Assembly (NCBI RefSeq): GCF_031585635.1
Contig: NZ_CP134195.1
Coordinates: 2,542,001-2,606,000 of the forward strand
Direction of reading: 5' to 3'
Source: Paraburkholderia sp. FT54
Lineage (GTDB): Bacteria; Pseudomonadota; Gammaproteobacteria; Burkholderiales; Burkholderiaceae
DNA length: 64,000 nucleotides
The position numbers and the translations under genes were made by a program. Shown here one piece after another: positions 9,126 to 22,353 of this stretch; the first letter of the stretch is position 1, and every line of letters begins with the position of its first letter. The notes beneath the pieces were generated by a model. That model was not told where the DNA came from and searched no databases. It saw only the letters and a program-made list of their open reading frames with translations.

Positions 9126-10397
9126 ATGAGCACCACCCAACAGCCCGCGGCTACTACACAGCCGACCCAGTCGGCCCCGCAGCCGACGCAACCGGCGCAA
9201 CCACCGGCGAACAACGGCAAACGCAAGCGCATGATGACGCTGCTCGTCATCGTGATCCTGATCGCCGCGATCGCTTACGGCCTGTACTACTTCCTCGTCG
9301 CGCGCTTCCATGAAGACACCGACGACGCGTACGTGAACGGCAACGTCGTGCAGATCACGCCGCAGGTCACCGGCACGGTCGTCGCCGTGAACGCGGACGA
9401 CACGCAAACGGTGAAGGTGGGCGACCCGCTCGTCGTGCTCGATCCGGCCGACGCCCGCGTCGCGCTCGAACAGGCCGAAGCGAATCTCGCGCAGACGGTG
9501 CGCCAGGTGCGCGGCCTGTTCGCCGACGACAATCAATACCAGGCGCAAGTGGCCCAGCGCCAGTCCGATCTGTCGCGCGCCCAGGACGACCTGAAGCGCC
9601 GTATGACGGTCGCGCAAACTGGCGCCGTGTCGCTTGAAGAAATTTCCCACGCCCGCGATGCCGTCAAGAGCGCGCAAGCCGCTGTCGACGCCGCCCAGCA
9701 GCAGTTGAACTCGAACCGCGCGCTGACCGCCAACACCACGATCGCGAATCACCCGAACGTGCAGGCCGCCGCCGCGAAGGTCCGCGACGCGTACCTGAAC
9801 AACGCGCGTAACAACCTGCCGGCGCCGGTCACGGGCTACGTCGCGAAGCGCTCGGTGCAGGTCGGCCAGCGCGTCTCGCCGGGCACCCCATTGATGGCGA
9901 TCGTGCCGCTCGGCGGCGTATGGGTCGACGCGAACTTCAAGGAAGTGCAGCTCAAGCACATGCGCATCGGCCAGCCGGTAGAACTGACGGCCGACGTGTA
10001 CGGTTCGTCGGTGGTGTACCACGGCAAGGTGGTCGGCTTCTCGGCGGGCACGGGTTCGGCGTTCTCGCTGCTGCCCGCGCAGAACGCGACCGGCAACTGG
10101 ATCAAGGTGGTGCAGCGTCTGCCGGTGCGGATCGCGCTCGATCCGAAGGAACTGGAACAGCATCCGCTGCGTATCGGCCTGTCAATGCAAGCCGACGTCA
10201 GCATCAAGGACGACAACGGCGGCCAGCTCGGTCAGGCGCCGAACACGGTCTACCAGACCAACGTGTTCGAAAAGTACGGCGACCAGGCCGACGCGGAAAT
10301 CGCTCGCATCATTTCGGAAAACGCAGGTCCGAACGGCGGCTCGCAAAAGTCGGCCCAAGCGGGCGGCGCGAAGCCTGTCGCCGCGAAGCTGATGTAA
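9126..10397 (+). CDS. emrA: EmrA-type membrane fusion protein (HlyD family)
   Basis: This periplasmic adaptor links an inner-membrane MFS pump to the outer-membrane channel. The 423-residue protein has a Pro/Gln/Thr-rich cytoplasmic tail, a single membrane anchor at about residues 38-58, and the first half of a biotinyl-lipoyl-like fold (DAYVNGNVVQITPQVTGTV). An alpha-helical hairpin follows, then the second half (APVTGYVAKRSVQVGQRV) and a beta-barrel. It lies 81 bp after the lipoprotein gene and 31 bp before the pump gene. The exported drug is unknown. Confidence 0.93.
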   Translation: MSTTQQPAATTQPTQSAPQPTQPAQPPANNGKRKRMMTLLVIVILIAAIAYGLYYFLVARFHEDTDDAYVNGNVVQITPQVTGTVVAVNADDTQTVKVGDPLVVLDPADARVALEQAEANLAQTVRQVRGLFADDNQYQAQVAQRQSDLSRAQDDLKRRMTVAQTGAVSLEEISHARDAVKSAQAAVDAAQQQLNSNRALTANTTIANHPNVQAAAAKVRDAYLNNARNNLPAPVTGYVAKRSVQVGQRVSPGTPLMAIVPLGGVWVDANFKEVQLKHMRIGQPVELTADVYGSSVVYHGKVVGFSAGTGSAFSLLPAQNATGNWIKVVQRLPVRIALDPKELEQHPLRIGLSMQADVSIKDDNGGQLGQAPNTVYQTNVFEKYGDQADAEIARIISENAGPNGGSQKSAQAGGAKPVAAKLM

Positions 10398-10428
10398 GCC
10401 GCGCGACGAATCAGACAAGGCTTCTTTG

Positions 10429-11991
10429 ATGGCTCAGGCTCAAGCGCAAGTCCCTCATCCGCCGCTCGAGGGCGCGCAACTGGTAATCGGCACCATCGCG
10501 GTGTCGCTCGCCGTTTTCATGAACGTGCTCGATACGTCGATCGCCAACGTGTCGATTCCGTCGATTTCCGGCGACCTCGGCGTGTCGTCCGACCAGGGCA
10601 CGTGGGTGATCACCTCATTCGCGGTCGCCAACGCGATCTCCGTGCCGCTCACCGGCTGGCTGACCGAGCGCATCGGCCAGGTGCGCCTCTTCATGGCGTC
10701 GATCATCCTCTTCGTGATCTCGTCGTGGATGTGCGGCCTCGCGCCGACCCTGCCGTTCCTGCTCGCTTCGCGCGTGCTGCAAGGCGCGGTGGCCGGTCCG
10801 ATGATTCCGCTCTCGCAAACGCTGCTGCTCGCGAGCTATCCACGCGCCAAGGCGCCGATGGCGTTATCGATGTGGGCGATGACCACGCTGATCGCACCGG
10901 TGGCCGGCCCGATTCTCGGCGGCTGGATCTCGGACAACATCTCGTGGCCGTGGATTTTCTACGTCAACATTCCGGTCGGCGCGATTGCCGCCGTGGCAAC
11001 GTGGATGATCTTCCGCAATCGCGACTCCGTCATCAGGAAAGCGCCGATCGACGGCGTCGGTCTCGGCTTGCTGATCGTCTGGGTCGGCTCGCTGCAGGTC
11101 ATGCTCGACAAGGGCAAGGATCTCGACTGGTTTTCATCGACGACCGTCGTCGTGCTGGCGCTGGTCGCGGTGATCGCGCTCGCGTTCTTTATCGTGTGGG
11201 AACTGACCGCCGAGCATCCGGTGGTGGACCTGTCGCTATTCAGCCGGCGTAATTTCACGGGCGGCACCGTCGCGCTGTCGATCGGTTACGGGCTCTACTT
11301 CGGCAATCTGGTTTTGCTGCCACTGTGGCTGCAAACCGATATCGGCTACACGGCGACCGAAGCCGGCCTCGTCATGGCGCCGGTCGGCCTGTTCGCCGTG
11401 CTGCTCTCGCCGATCACGGGCAAGATTTTGCCGCGTACCGATCCGCGCTATATCGCGACCTTGTCGTTTCTCGTGTTCGCGCTGTGTTTCTGGATGCGCT
11501 CGCGTTATACGACCGGCGTCGATACTTATTCATTGCTGGTGCCTACCCTGATTCAAGGGATCGGCATGGCCGGGTTCTTTATCCCACTGGTCTCGATCAC
11601 CCTGTCGGGACTGCCGGGCAACCGGATTCCTGCGGCATCGGGCTTGTCGAATTTCGTACGGATCATGTGCGGCGGCATCGGCACGTCGATCTTCCAGACT
11701 GCGTGGGATCACCGCACGATCATGCATCATGCGCAACTGGCCGAACAGGCCAACGCGTACAACCCGGTGTTCGACCAGTCGATCCGGCAGATGGGCGCGG
11801 CGGGCTTCAGTCAACCGCAGGCCTATGGCCTGTTCAACACGATGGCCACGCAACAGGCCGCGCAACTGGGTGTGAACGACCTGTTCTTTGTATCCGCCGG
11901 CATCTTTGTCGCGCTGATCGCGCTGATCTGGATCACGCGACCTGAACGCGCCGGTGGCGACGCGGGTGCGGCGGCTGCGGCGGCGCACTGA
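10429..11991 (+). CDS. emrB: EmrB/QacA-type MFS drug exporter (DHA2, 14 TM)
   Basis: This proton-driven inner-membrane drug exporter has 520 residues, the usual EmrB length. The first helix (VFMNVLDTSIANVSIPSISG) carries the DHA2 signature with its buried Asp. The antiporter motif region GPILGGWISDN is followed by WPWIFYVNIPVG. The start is the ATG of MAQAQAQ, 8 nt after an AAGG ribosome site; the TTG one codon earlier is ignored. It is the last gene of the cluster and is followed by a bidirectional terminator. By context it works with the EmrA-like and NodT-like proteins encoded just upstream. Confidence 0.95.
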   Translation: MAQAQAQVPHPPLEGAQLVIGTIAVSLAVFMNVLDTSIANVSIPSISGDLGVSSDQGTWVITSFAVANAISVPLTGWLTERIGQVRLFMASIILFVISSWMCGLAPTLPFLLASRVLQGAVAGPMIPLSQTLLLASYPRAKAPMALSMWAMTTLIAPVAGPILGGWISDNISWPWIFYVNIPVGAIAAVATWMIFRNRDSVIRKAPIDGVGLGLLIVWVGSLQVMLDKGKDLDWFSSTTVVVLALVAVIALAFFIVWELTAEHPVVDLSLFSRRNFTGGTVALSIGYGLYFGNLVLLPLWLQTDIGYTATEAGLVMAPVGLFAVLLSPITGKILPRTDPRYIATLSFLVFALCFWMRSRYTTGVDTYSLLVPTLIQGIGMAGFFIPLVSITLSGLPGNRIPAASGLSNFVRIMCGGIGTSIFQTAWDHRTIMHHAQLAEQANAYNPVFDQSIRQMGAAGFSQPQAYGLFNTMATQQAAQLGVNDLFFVSAGIFVALIALIWITRPERAGGDAGAAAAAAH

Positions 11992-12025
11992 GTTTCGGCG
12001 CCAGTCCACCGCCACGGACGATGTG

Positions 12026-12064
12026 AAAAAGGCGGGACCGCTCTGGAGCGATCCCGCCTTTTTC
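12026..12064. terminator. Bidirectional intrinsic terminator, emrB / truB
   Basis: A GC-rich stem (GGCGGGAcCGCTC / GAGCGaTCCCGCC) is flanked by A5 on the left and T5 on the right, so it can end transcription from both strands. It sits between the convergent emrB and truB genes. Confidence 0.9.
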
Positions 12065-12104
12065 TTTGCTACGCCTATCGCTCGCTCCGCCTTCTATTCG
12101 GTTT

Positions 12105-13040
12105 TTAGCTCGCCGTTGTAACCACCAGTCGCTCGGGTGCCAGCACGCCCTCACCTTGTTTCGCGACACCAAGCAGACGCCCTTCCGCAGCGTACACACG
12201 GACGCGCGGCGCATTCACCGCTTCGCCCGTGATCGTCAACTCGGACAGCTTCAATCGCTGTCCGTGCAGAAACCGGCGCGTCGCGTCTTCGTTCAACTGC
12301 ACGAGCGGAAACGTCGACAGCAATGCATCCACCGGTTGCAGCCACGCATCGCGTTCGCCCTCAGCCGCGTCGGACAATGCGTCGAGCGTCACCGAATTTT
12401 CCAGCGTCAGCGCGCCGACGCCGGTCCGTCGCAGCGCCACCAAGTGCGCGCCGCAACCCAACGCTTCACCGATATCCTCGGCCAGCGTGCGCACATACGT
12501 GCCCTTGCTACAGGTCACGCGAAACGTCACGTCCGGCAACGCGCAGGCAAGTACGTCGAGCTTGTGGATCGTCACCTGACGCCCCTCCCGCTCCACGGTC
12601 TGGCCGGCACGCGCGTATTCGTACAGCGGCTTGCCGTCACGCTTGAGCGCCGAATACATCGGCGGAACCTGCGTGATCTCGCCGAGGAATGTCGGCAGCA
12701 CGGCTTGAACCGCCGCCTCGTCGCAGCTCACTTCGCGCGTGTCGATCGCTTCGCCTTCGGCGTCGCCCGTAGTCGTGCGAATACCGAGGCGCATGGTGGC
12801 CTCATACGTCTTGTCGGCTTCGAGAAGATCTTGCGAAAACTTGGTGGCTTCGCCAAAACAGAGCGGCAGCAAGCCGGTCGCCAGTGGATCGAGCGTGCCG
12901 GTATGGCCCGCCTTTTTCGCCAGATAGAGACGCTTCGCGCGAATCAGCGCGTCGTTGCTCGACAGGCCGAGCGGCTTGTCGAGCAGCAGCACGCCGTCGA
13001 GCGCGCGACGCGGCACGCGGGGGCGTTGAGGTGCGGTCAT
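12105..13040 (-). CDS. truB: tRNA pseudouridine(55) synthase TruB
   Basis: TruB makes pseudouridine at position 55 in the T-loop of most tRNAs. The 311-residue protein has the family signature GHTGTLDPLATG with catalytic D51. The KPLGLSSND motif and the YxA region (KTYEATMRLG) are also present, and the C-terminal domain is PUA-like. It is the last gene of the rbfA-truB pair, 81 bp after rbfA, and ends at the bidirectional terminator. Confidence 0.97.
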   Translation of the reverse strand: MTAPQRPRVPRRALDGVLLLDKPLGLSSNDALIRAKRLYLAKKAGHTGTLDPLATGLLPLCFGEATKFSQDLLEADKTYEATMRLGIRTTTGDAEGEAIDTREVSCDEAAVQAVLPTFLGEITQVPPMYSALKRDGKPLYEYARAGQTVEREGRQVTIHKLDVLACALPDVTFRVTCSKGTYVRTLAEDIGEALGCGAHLVALRRTGVGALTLENSVTLDALSDAAEGERDAWLQPVDALLSTFPLVQLNEDATRRFLHGQRLKLSELTITGEAVNAPRVRVYAAEGRLLGVAKQGEGVLAPERLVVTTAS

Positions 13041-13121
13041 GTCAGAAAGACGAAAGTCTTCGATGGATACGGAAACGGCACTGAGCGCGTGGTAATTCAG
13101 GCATGGTAGCGAACAGCGTGC

Positions 13122-13487
13122 TCAGTCTTCTTTCGCGCGATTGGCGTTGGCTTCGTCGATCAGACGCGACATCTCAACCGCGCGCTCGATCGTCTTGTCG
13201 TAATGGAAATGCAGCGTCGGCACGGTGTGAATGTGCAGCCGCTTGAAAAGCTGATTGTGCAGATGACCGGCCGCATGCGTGAGCGCTTCGAGCGTCTGCT
13301 GCGGATCGCCGGTGAGCGTCGTGAAATAGACCTTGGCGTGTGCGTAATCCGGCGTCAGTTCGACGCTTTGAATCGTGACGAGGCCGATGCGCGGATCCTT
13401 GACCTCGCGCAGCAGCTCGGATAAATCGCGCTGGATCTGATCGGCGATCTGCACATTGCGATTGGGAGAAGAACGTTTTTTAGGCAT
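13122..13487 (-). CDS. rbfA: 30S ribosome-binding factor RbfA
   Basis: RbfA is a KH-type assembly factor that matures the 5' end of 16S rRNA in the 30S subunit. The 121-residue length is normal. Recognisable segments are [19 protein letters not shown] at the N-terminus and [14 protein letters not shown] and [14 protein letters not shown] in the KH region. It lies between infB and truB, the usual order. A strong terminator separates it from infB. Confidence 0.96.
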   Translation of the reverse strand: MPKKRSSPNRNVQIADQIQRDLSELLREVKDPRIGLVTIQSVELTPDYAHAKVYFTTLTGDPQQTLEALTHAAGHLHNQLFKRLHIHTVPTLHFHYDKTIERAVEMSRLIDEANANRAKED

Positions 13488-13636
13488 GGTGTGATGTGAT
13501 CCGTTCTAACGGATGCAAAAAGTAGTACGCGCCGCCGCGGTGCGGGCTTCTTGTTCGGGCGGCATTCAGGCGGCCCGGCGTAACCAGAAGCAGCTCGGCA
13601 GCGGGCGCCCTGCGCGACAAACACAGACGCGCGGCC

Positions 13637-13679
13637 CCAAAAACAACGGGCGGAGCGGGCGTTAAAGCCCGCTCCGCCC
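13637..13679 (-). terminator. Strong intrinsic terminator between infB and rbfA
   Basis: A perfect 13-bp stem (GGGCGGAGCGGGC / GCCCGCTCCGCCC) with a 6-nt loop is followed on the minus strand by GTTGTTTTTGG. It lies 20-60 nt past the infB stop codon, so rbfA-truB must depend on readthrough or on a separate promoter in the next 150 bp. Confidence 0.8.
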
Positions 13680-13699
13680 CTAGAGCCGTGCCGCGTGAA

Positions 13700-16666
<2,967 letters not shown>

Positions 16667-16759
16667 TCATTCCTCTTAATGCAAGGACCGATTCCTTGCG
16701 GTTAGCATCGGGTCATGCGGCCTGACGGCCGCTTCAATTTAGTGCGCCATGGTCATTTC

Positions 16760-18235
16760 TCACTGGAACCAGTGTTCACGTGCTTTCATGATCAACGCCT
16801 TAGCGGCATCCTCTTCCATTCCGGTCATCTCGACCAGTTCATCCACAGCCAGCTCGGCGAGCTCGTCGCGCGTCTGGATCTGATGTTCGGCCAGCTTGGC
16901 GAGCAGGTCGGCGTCCATGCCGTCCAGGCTCTTCAGGTCGAGCGCTACATTTTCGACCTTTTCTTCATTCGCAATCGCCAGCGTCAACAGCGCGTCGCGC
17001 GAGCGATTACGCAGTTCGTGAACGGTGTCTTCGTCGAATGCCTCGATTTCGAGCATTTCGTTGAGCGGCACATAAGCGATCTCTTCGAGGCTCGTGAAGC
17101 CTTCGTCGATCAGGATGTCGGCGACTTCTTCGTCGACATCGAGACGCGCCATGAACAGGTCACGCAATACACCGCGTTCCTGATTCTGCTTTTGCGCAGA
17201 TTCGTCCGGCGTCATGATGTTGATCTGCCAGCCGGTGAGTTCGCTGGCAAGACGCACGTTCTGGCCGCTGCGGCCGATCGCGACCGCCAGTTCGTTTTCG
17301 TCTACGACGACGTCCATCGAATGTTTTTCTTCATCGACGACAATCGACTGGACGGCTGCCGGCGCGAGCGCGCCGATCACAAACTGTGCGGGATCCTCCG
17401 ACCATAGCACGATGTCGACGTTTTCGCCACCGAGCTCGTTACGCACCGCCTGCACGCGCGAACCGCGAATACCGACGCACGTGCCGATCGGATCGATGCG
17501 CTTGTCGTAAGCGACCACGCCGATCTTGGCGCGCACGCCCGGATCCCGGGCCGCGGCCTTGATTTCCAGCAGGCCTTGCTCGATTTCCGGCACTTCCATC
17601 TCGAACAGCTTCATCAGGAATTCGGGAGCCGTACGCGACAGCTCGATCTGCGGACCGCGCGCGGTGCGATCGACCTTGGCGATGTAGGCGCGCACGCGGT
17701 CGCCCACGCGCAGGTTTTCCTTCGGAATCAGCTGGTCGCGGCGCAGCAGCGCTTCGACACGGCCGGTTTCGACGATGAAGTTGCCCTTGTCGAGGCGCTT
17801 CACCGAGCCGGTCATGATGTGCTCGCCGCGCTCGAGGAAGTCGTTCAGGATCTGTTCGCGTTCAGCGTCGCGCACCTTCTGCAGGATCACCTGCTTGGCG
17901 GCCTGCGCGCCGATACGGCCGAATTCGATCGACGGCACCGGTTCTTCGATGAACTCGTCGAGTTGGATTTCGGGCTTCTGTTCGCGTGCTTCGAACAGCA
18001 GAATTTCCTGATCCGGTTCCTGCAAACCGGCTTCGTCCGGCACCACTTTCCAGCGGCGAAACGTTTCGTGTTCGCCGCTTTCACGGTCGATGTGGACGCG
18101 GATATCCGCATCTTCTTCGAAGAGTTTCTTGGAGGCCGAAGCGAGAGCCGCTTCGAGCGCGGCAAATACCACGTCTTTGTCGACATTCTTCTCGCGTGCC
18201 AGCGCATCCACCAGCATCAACACTTCGCGACTCAT
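16760..18235 (-). CDS. nusA: Transcription termination/antitermination factor NusA
   Basis: NusA binds RNA polymerase and modulates pausing, intrinsic and Rho termination, and rRNA antitermination. The 491-residue protein has an N-terminal RNAP-binding domain (1-130), an S1 domain (about 135-200), KH1 and KH2 (about 230-345, with [14 protein letters not shown] and [10 protein letters not shown] motifs), and two C-terminal acidic AR repeats. Long-form NusA with AR1/AR2 is usual in beta- and gammaproteobacteria. Its start overlaps the rimP stop by 4 bp, indicating translational coupling. Confidence 0.97.
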   Translation of the reverse strand: MSREVLMLVDALAREKNVDKDVVFAALEAALASASKKLFEEDADIRVHIDRESGEHETFRRWKVVPDEAGLQEPDQEILLFEAREQKPEIQLDEFIEEPVPSIEFGRIGAQAAKQVILQKVRDAEREQILNDFLERGEHIMTGSVKRLDKGNFIVETGRVEALLRRDQLIPKENLRVGDRVRAYIAKVDRTARGPQIELSRTAPEFLMKLFEMEVPEIEQGLLEIKAAARDPGVRAKIGVVAYDKRIDPIGTCVGIRGSRVQAVRNELGGENVDIVLWSEDPAQFVIGALAPAAVQSIVVDEEKHSMDVVVDENELAVAIGRSGQNVRLASELTGWQINIMTPDESAQKQNQERGVLRDLFMARLDVDEEVADILIDEGFTSLEEIAYVPLNEMLEIEAFDEDTVHELRNRSRDALLTLAIANEEKVENVALDLKSLDGMDADLLAKLAEHQIQTRDELAELAVDELVEMTGMEEDAAKALIMKAREHWFQ

Positions 18236-18690
18236 TGTTTGCGGCTCCTAAAGTCAACTTTCGGAACGAGGCGTGCTTTGTCCATGTCCGCGAGCGTGAA
18301 ATCGAGCATCGCGGCGCCTTCCTTCCCTTCAAATTCCAGACCGATCGTCTCGCCTTGCGGAGCATGCAGGATGCCCCGGTACGATTTCCGTCCGTCCAAT
18401 GGCTTTTTCAATGTGATTACCACTTCGCTGCCTGCGAAGCGTTCAAAATCCGCCAGTTTTTTCAGCGGGCGGTCGAGCCCCGGCGACGATACTTCAAGCC
18501 GCTCGTAATCGATATTTTCGACCGTCAAAACGTGCTGGAGCTGACGCGTGACTTTCTCGCAGTCTTCGATCGCGATGCCGGCCGGCTGGTCGATATAGAT
18601 ACACAACATGCCGCGCCCGGTGCGCTCGAGATCGACGAGCTCGTAGCCGAGTCCCACGACCGTGGTTTCAATCAGTTCCGTCAGTTGCAC
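18232..18690 (-). CDS. rimP: Ribosome maturation factor RimP
   Basis: RimP is needed for 30S subunit maturation. The 152-residue protein has the two-domain RimP fold; the segments [20 protein letters not shown] and [12 protein letters not shown] are diagnostic. It is the first gene of rimP-nusA-infB. The leader carries a promoter and an early terminator (see 18817-18934). The ATG is preceded by an AGAGGG-type ribosome site. Confidence 0.96.
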   Translation of the reverse strand: MQLTELIETTVVGLGYELVDLERTGRGMLCIYIDQPAGIAIEDCEKVTRQLQHVLTVENIDYERLEVSSPGLDRPLKKLADFERFAGSEVVITLKKPLDGRKSYRGILHAPQGETIGLEFEGKEGAAMLDFTLADMDKARLVPKVDFRSRKQ

Positions 18691-18816
18691 AGTGCCCTCT
18701 TAGATGTTCGCGCAGCGAGCCTGCCGCTTGTTTTGCAAACAACCAATGCGGGCCGCGCGCCAAGCCGGCGCACGTTCGTGCTACCCGAGATGCCGAACCA
18801 CTGAGAACTGATCGGC

Positions 18817-18841
18817 AAAAAAAAATGGGCTAAACGCCCAT
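18817..18841 (-). terminator. Leader terminator upstream of rimP-nusA-infB
   Basis: A 6-bp stem (ATGGGC / GCCCAT) with a 5-nt loop is followed on the minus strand by an uninterrupted T9. It lies about 60 nt downstream of the predicted start from the promoter at 18906-18934 and 127 nt upstream of the rimP ATG. It can act as an attenuator or end a short leader RNA. It could also catch transcripts reading through from rluB. Confidence 0.7.
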
Positions 18842-18905
18842 CATCTTATTGCCGGTGGTCGCACCTGAGCCGCACATAAAAAGCCGCACGCCCAGCGACT
18901 TCGCG

Positions 18906-18934
18906 ATTGTAGCCATTTTTCGGGACAAACGCAA
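18906..18934 (-). promoter_or_regulatory. Sigma-70 promoter for the rimP-nusA-infB operon
   Basis: On the minus strand TTGCGT and TACAAT are separated by exactly 17 bp. The predicted transcription start is near 18899, giving a leader of about 209 nt before rimP. Confidence 0.6.
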
Positions 18935-19217
18935 ACCGCAGAACGCCGCCCAACGCGCTTTTCCGCTTGATTTCACGGGAATCTTTCAGCGATGTGATGG
19001 CGCTTCGGGTCTTTTGCAAGGCGGCACATGCCGCATCGTTCGCACGCCGTACGAGCGGGGCAAATGAAATCTGCCCCCACATCCGTCAACGCCTGCGATT
19101 TTATGCATCGCATGAAACCGCCACTCAAGGCGCTCGTCGATCGACTGTGGCGGTGGCTGGCGAAAAATCGTTCAAGAACGACCAGCGGCCGACCGCCATG
19201 CATGACTCACGTACTGC

Positions 19218-21086
19218 TCAACGGCCACGCGAACGGCCGCGCGGTGCGCCGCCGCCACGATTAACGCCGCCGGCATTGGCGTTGCCGCCGCCCGCGCGAT
19301 TACCGGCGCTGCCGCGATTGCCACCCGGCCCGCGGTTGGCACCGCCGCTGCCCGGATTGGGACCGCTGCCGCCCGCGCGTTTGCCGCCGCCAGCCGCACG
19401 GTTGCCACTGCCCGACGGTGCGCGATTGCCATCGACTTCACGGCCGCCACGCGGGCCGCCCACGCCGCCGCCCATCGGGCCGCTGAAACCACCGGCGCCA
19501 CGGCCCGCGCCGCGATTGCCGTAGCCACCGCCGAAACCGCCGCCCGCGCCGCCACCGAAGCCACCGCCCGCCGCACCGCGCCGGCCCTGGCCACGCGGTT
19601 GCTGCTGGTCGAACCGGCCGTGCGACATCAGCACGGGTTCGCGGCTAATGAAGCCCATCGACGTCTGCATCGGATCCGGCTGCTTGCGCTCCGGCGCTTC
19701 CCTGCGGCCGCCCTTTTCTTCCGTCGGCGCTTTCAGGCCGACCGACGCCATCAGCGCGCGCACCTGATTGTCTTCAAGTTCTTCCCAACGGCCGCGCTTG
19801 AGACCCTTGGGCAGCGCGATCGGGCCGTGACGGGTACGAATCAGGCGGCTGACCATCAGGCCGGCCGCTTCGAACATACGGCGCACTTCGCGGTTACGCC
19901 CTTCGGCGAGCGCGACGTGATACCAGTGATTGGTGCCTTCGCCGCCGCCATCGCGGATACGCAGGAAGTTCGCCGGACCGTCTTCCAGCTCGACGCCGTG
20001 CAGCAGCTTCTGACGCATGCCTTCCGCCAGCTCGCCGACCACGCGCACCGCATATTCACGCTCGACGCTATAACGCGGATGCATGAAACGGTTCGCCAGA
20101 TCGCCCGACGTGGTCAGCATCAGCAGACCTTCCGTATTGAAGTCGAGACGGCCGACCGCGAGCCACTTGGCGGTTTTCATCGGCGGCAGGTTGTCGAACA
20201 CCGACGGGCGGCCTTCCGGATCGGCGTGGCTGACGATTTCGCCGGTCGGTTTGTGATACAGCAGCACGCGCGGCGGCTTGTTGGCCAGCTTGCGCTTGAC
20301 CGGCTTGCCGTTGATGCGGACCTGGTCGGTCGGCATGATGCGCTGGCCGATGTGCGCCGGCTCGCCGTTCACCGACACGCGGCCGGCGACGATCAATTCT
20401 TCCATGTCGCGACGCGAGCCCATGCCGGCTTCGGCCAGCACCTTGTGCAGCTTCGGCGCGTCGTCGTCGGCTGCGAGCACGCGCTTGGGCGCGGCCGGCT
20501 TGCCACGGCGCAGCATCGGCGCGCGCACGCCGCCGGTGGCGCTGTTGTCCGCGTCGAACGCGGGCGATGTGACGTACGAGAACAGGTCGTCCTGACCCGC
20601 GGCTGCCGCGGCTGCCGCTGCCACCGGCGCTTCACCGCCGCGGCGGTTGTTCTGGCGCTGGCCGCCTTCGCGCGGCTGACGCTCGCGTTGACCATCACGC
20701 GGCGCGCCGTCACGCGGTGCGCCTTCGCGCTTCGCGCCGCCTGCATTGCGGCGCGGCCCTTGACCCTTGGCGCCAGCATCCTTGCGCGGCATACGCACTT
20801 GCGCGACGACCTCGCCGTCCGGCGGCGCCTCGGTGACGACCGGCGCCCCCTGCGCGGGCGCGCCTTCGGCGCCCTTCGTCTTCGCGCCGGCGCGGCGCCG
20901 GGCGATCAGGCTGCGCGGGCCGCGACGCAGGCCGCGGCGCGGACGGTCTTCACCGTCTGCTTCCGTGGTCTGCGCCGGGCGCTCGCCCTCGCCTGCCGAC
21001 GCTTGCGTGGTGCGCGTTTCGTCAACGCGCGCCGACGGCACGGCGCGCTCGGATTCGGACGAATCGGTGTCGTGGGTATGTGTCAA
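19218..21086 (-). CDS. rluB: 23S rRNA pseudouridine synthase RluB with long disordered tails
   Basis: RluB makes pseudouridine at 2605 (E. coli numbering) of 23S rRNA. The enzymatic core starts with an S4 RNA-binding domain ([20 protein letters not shown], about 213-260), followed by the catalytic domain with [13 protein letters not shown] (around residue 310). The protein is 622 residues, about twice the E. coli length. It gains a charged Arg/Gly/Glu-rich N-terminal extension of about 200 residues and a Gly/Arg/Asn-rich C-terminal tail from about 500. Similar extensions are common in Burkholderia RluB. It lies 64 bp after scpB. Confidence 0.93.
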   Translation of the reverse strand: MTHTHDTDSSESERAVPSARVDETRTTQASAGEGERPAQTTEADGEDRPRRGLRRGPRSLIARRRAGAKTKGAEGAPAQGAPVVTEAPPDGEVVAQVRMPRKDAGAKGQGPRRNAGGAKREGAPRDGAPRDGQRERQPREGGQRQNNRRGGEAPVAAAAAAAAGQDDLFSYVTSPAFDADNSATGGVRAPMLRRGKPAAPKRVLAADDDAPKLHKVLAEAGMGSRRDMEELIVAGRVSVNGEPAHIGQRIMPTDQVRINGKPVKRKLANKPPRVLLYHKPTGEIVSHADPEGRPSVFDNLPPMKTAKWLAVGRLDFNTEGLLMLTTSGDLANRFMHPRYSVEREYAVRVVGELAEGMRQKLLHGVELEDGPANFLRIRDGGGEGTNHWYHVALAEGRNREVRRMFEAAGLMVSRLIRTRHGPIALPKGLKRGRWEELEDNQVRALMASVGLKAPTEEKGGRREAPERKQPDPMQTSMGFISREPVLMSHGRFDQQQPRGQGRRGAAGGGFGGGAGGGFGGGYGNRGAGRGAGGFSGPMGGGVGGPRGGREVDGNRAPSGSGNRAAGGGKRAGGSGPNPGSGGANRGPGGNRGSAGNRAGGGNANAGGVNRGGGAPRGRSRGR

Positions 21087-21150
21087 AACAACCTCAAAAT
21101 GTCAGGTCGCGCACGCCCGTTGCGGGCGTGGCAAAAAAAGTTCGGTTACG

Positions 21151-22353
21151 TCAGGCGCTGCGCGACTCGGGTTCGTCGTCGGTCAGAATGCCTGCGTCCT
21201 GCGCCGCATCGCGACGATCCAGAGGATCGCCGTGCGCCGCCTTGGTCGGGTTCGGCTCGGCGGCGTGCTCCGTATTGCGGAGTACGCCAGAGTCGTGCGC
21301 GGGTATTGCCGGATCGGCCTGGGAGACCGGATCGTGATTCAGTGCGGACTCGGCGGCGCCGGTCTGCGGTGCAACGTGTGCCGCCGGGCGTGCCGTTTCA
21401 GCTTGTTCCTGCGCGGCCGGCGCGCCCGCGCCGTCCGGATGCGACCCGGAGGATGCCGATGCGGTTTGCGCAGCGACTTCCGCTGCGTTGTCGACCGCCT
21501 GCGCCGGTTTCACCGGCTCTGCGTGGCGCGCCTGATGCTGTTCCGCGAGATCGCCAGCGATTTCCGTTCCTACCGCCTCGTCTACTGTTGTTCCAAGTTC
21601 GCTGTCGATGGCATCGCTCGCTGCGTCAGCGGAGCCGGATTGCGACGCCTCGCCCGCGGCTTGCGGAATATTCCGCGACACGCCATCCGCAGGTCCGCTC
21701 ACAAATTCCTCCGCAACAGCGCCCGCTTCAACTACGACGCCGGAATCCACCCGCTCGTCTTCCGAAGCCAAAACCTGCGCGGCATCAGCGTCGGCGAACT
21801 CGATCGCGTGCTGGCCGAGCAGATCCGCGTTCAACTGCGCCGACGGATCGGCGAGCGGCGGCAATTCGTCGAGCGCTTTCAGCCCGAGGTCGTCGAGGAA
21901 CTGCCGCGTGGTCGCGTACAGCGCGGGACGGCCCGGCACATCACGATGACCGATCACCTCGATCCAGCCGCGATCTTCGAGCTGCTTGACGACCTGCGTA
22001 TTCACCGTGACGCCGCGAATCTCTTCGATATCGCCACGCGTCACCGGTTGCCGGTATGCAATGATCGCGAGCGTTTCGAGCACCGCGCGCGAATATTTCG
22101 GCGGTTTCTCAGGATGCAAACGATCCAGATACGAACGCATCGCGGGCTTGCTTTGAAACCGCCAGCCCGACGCCAGCCCGACCAACTCCACACCGCGCCC
22201 TGACCAGTCCTGCTTGAGGTCTTCGAGCAAAGTCCGAACGGTGTCTGCCGACACGCCGTCGGCAAAGAGCTTGCGTAACTCGCCGAGCTTTAACGGCTCC
22301 TGCGCGCAGATCAAGGCAGTCTCGAGGACGATCTTCGCCTCTTGGGTATTCAT
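21151..22353 (-). CDS. scpB: Segregation and condensation protein B
   Basis: ScpB is the kleisin-associated winged-helix subunit of the SMC-ScpAB condensin. The first 190 residues of this 400-residue protein are the conserved tandem winged-helix ScpB domain ([40 protein letters not shown]). The rest is an acidic, Ala/Glu-rich low-complexity tail without known domains. The gene precedes rluB in the same direction, a conserved pairing. The length exceeds the usual ScpB (about 180-300) because of the tail. Confidence 0.92.
   Translation of the reverse strand: MNTQEAKIVLETALICAQEPLKLGELRKLFADGVSADTVRTLLEDLKQDWSGRGVELVGLASGWRFQSKPAMRSYLDRLHPEKPPKYSRAVLETLAIIAYRQPVTRGDIEEIRGVTVNTQVVKQLEDRGWIEVIGHRDVPGRPALYATTRQFLDDLGLKALDELPPLADPSAQLNADLLGQHAIEFADADAAQVLASEDERVDSGVVVEAGAVAEEFVSGPADGVSRNIPQAAGEASQSGSADAASDAIDSELGTTVDEAVGTEIAGDLAEQHQARHAEPVKPAQAVDNAAEVAAQTASASSGSHPDGAGAPAAQEQAETARPAAHVAPQTGAAESALNHDPVSQADPAIPAHDSGVLRNTEHAAEPNPTKAAHGDPLDRRDAAQDAGILTDDEPESRSA

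Larger units (their letters stand above)
18691..19217. other. Intergenic leader region, rluB to rimP
   Basis: This 527-bp gap has no gene. On the minus strand it holds a sigma-70 promoter, an approximately 80-nt leader, an intrinsic terminator and a further 127 nt before rimP. In E. coli an initiator tRNA gene precedes rimP; I see no tRNA cloverleaf here. Confidence 0.6.

Noticed and set aside
18842..19217. tRNA gene upstream of rimP, as in E. coli (metY)
   Set aside because: No cloverleaf, T-loop GTTCRA motif or CCA end could be found on either strand.
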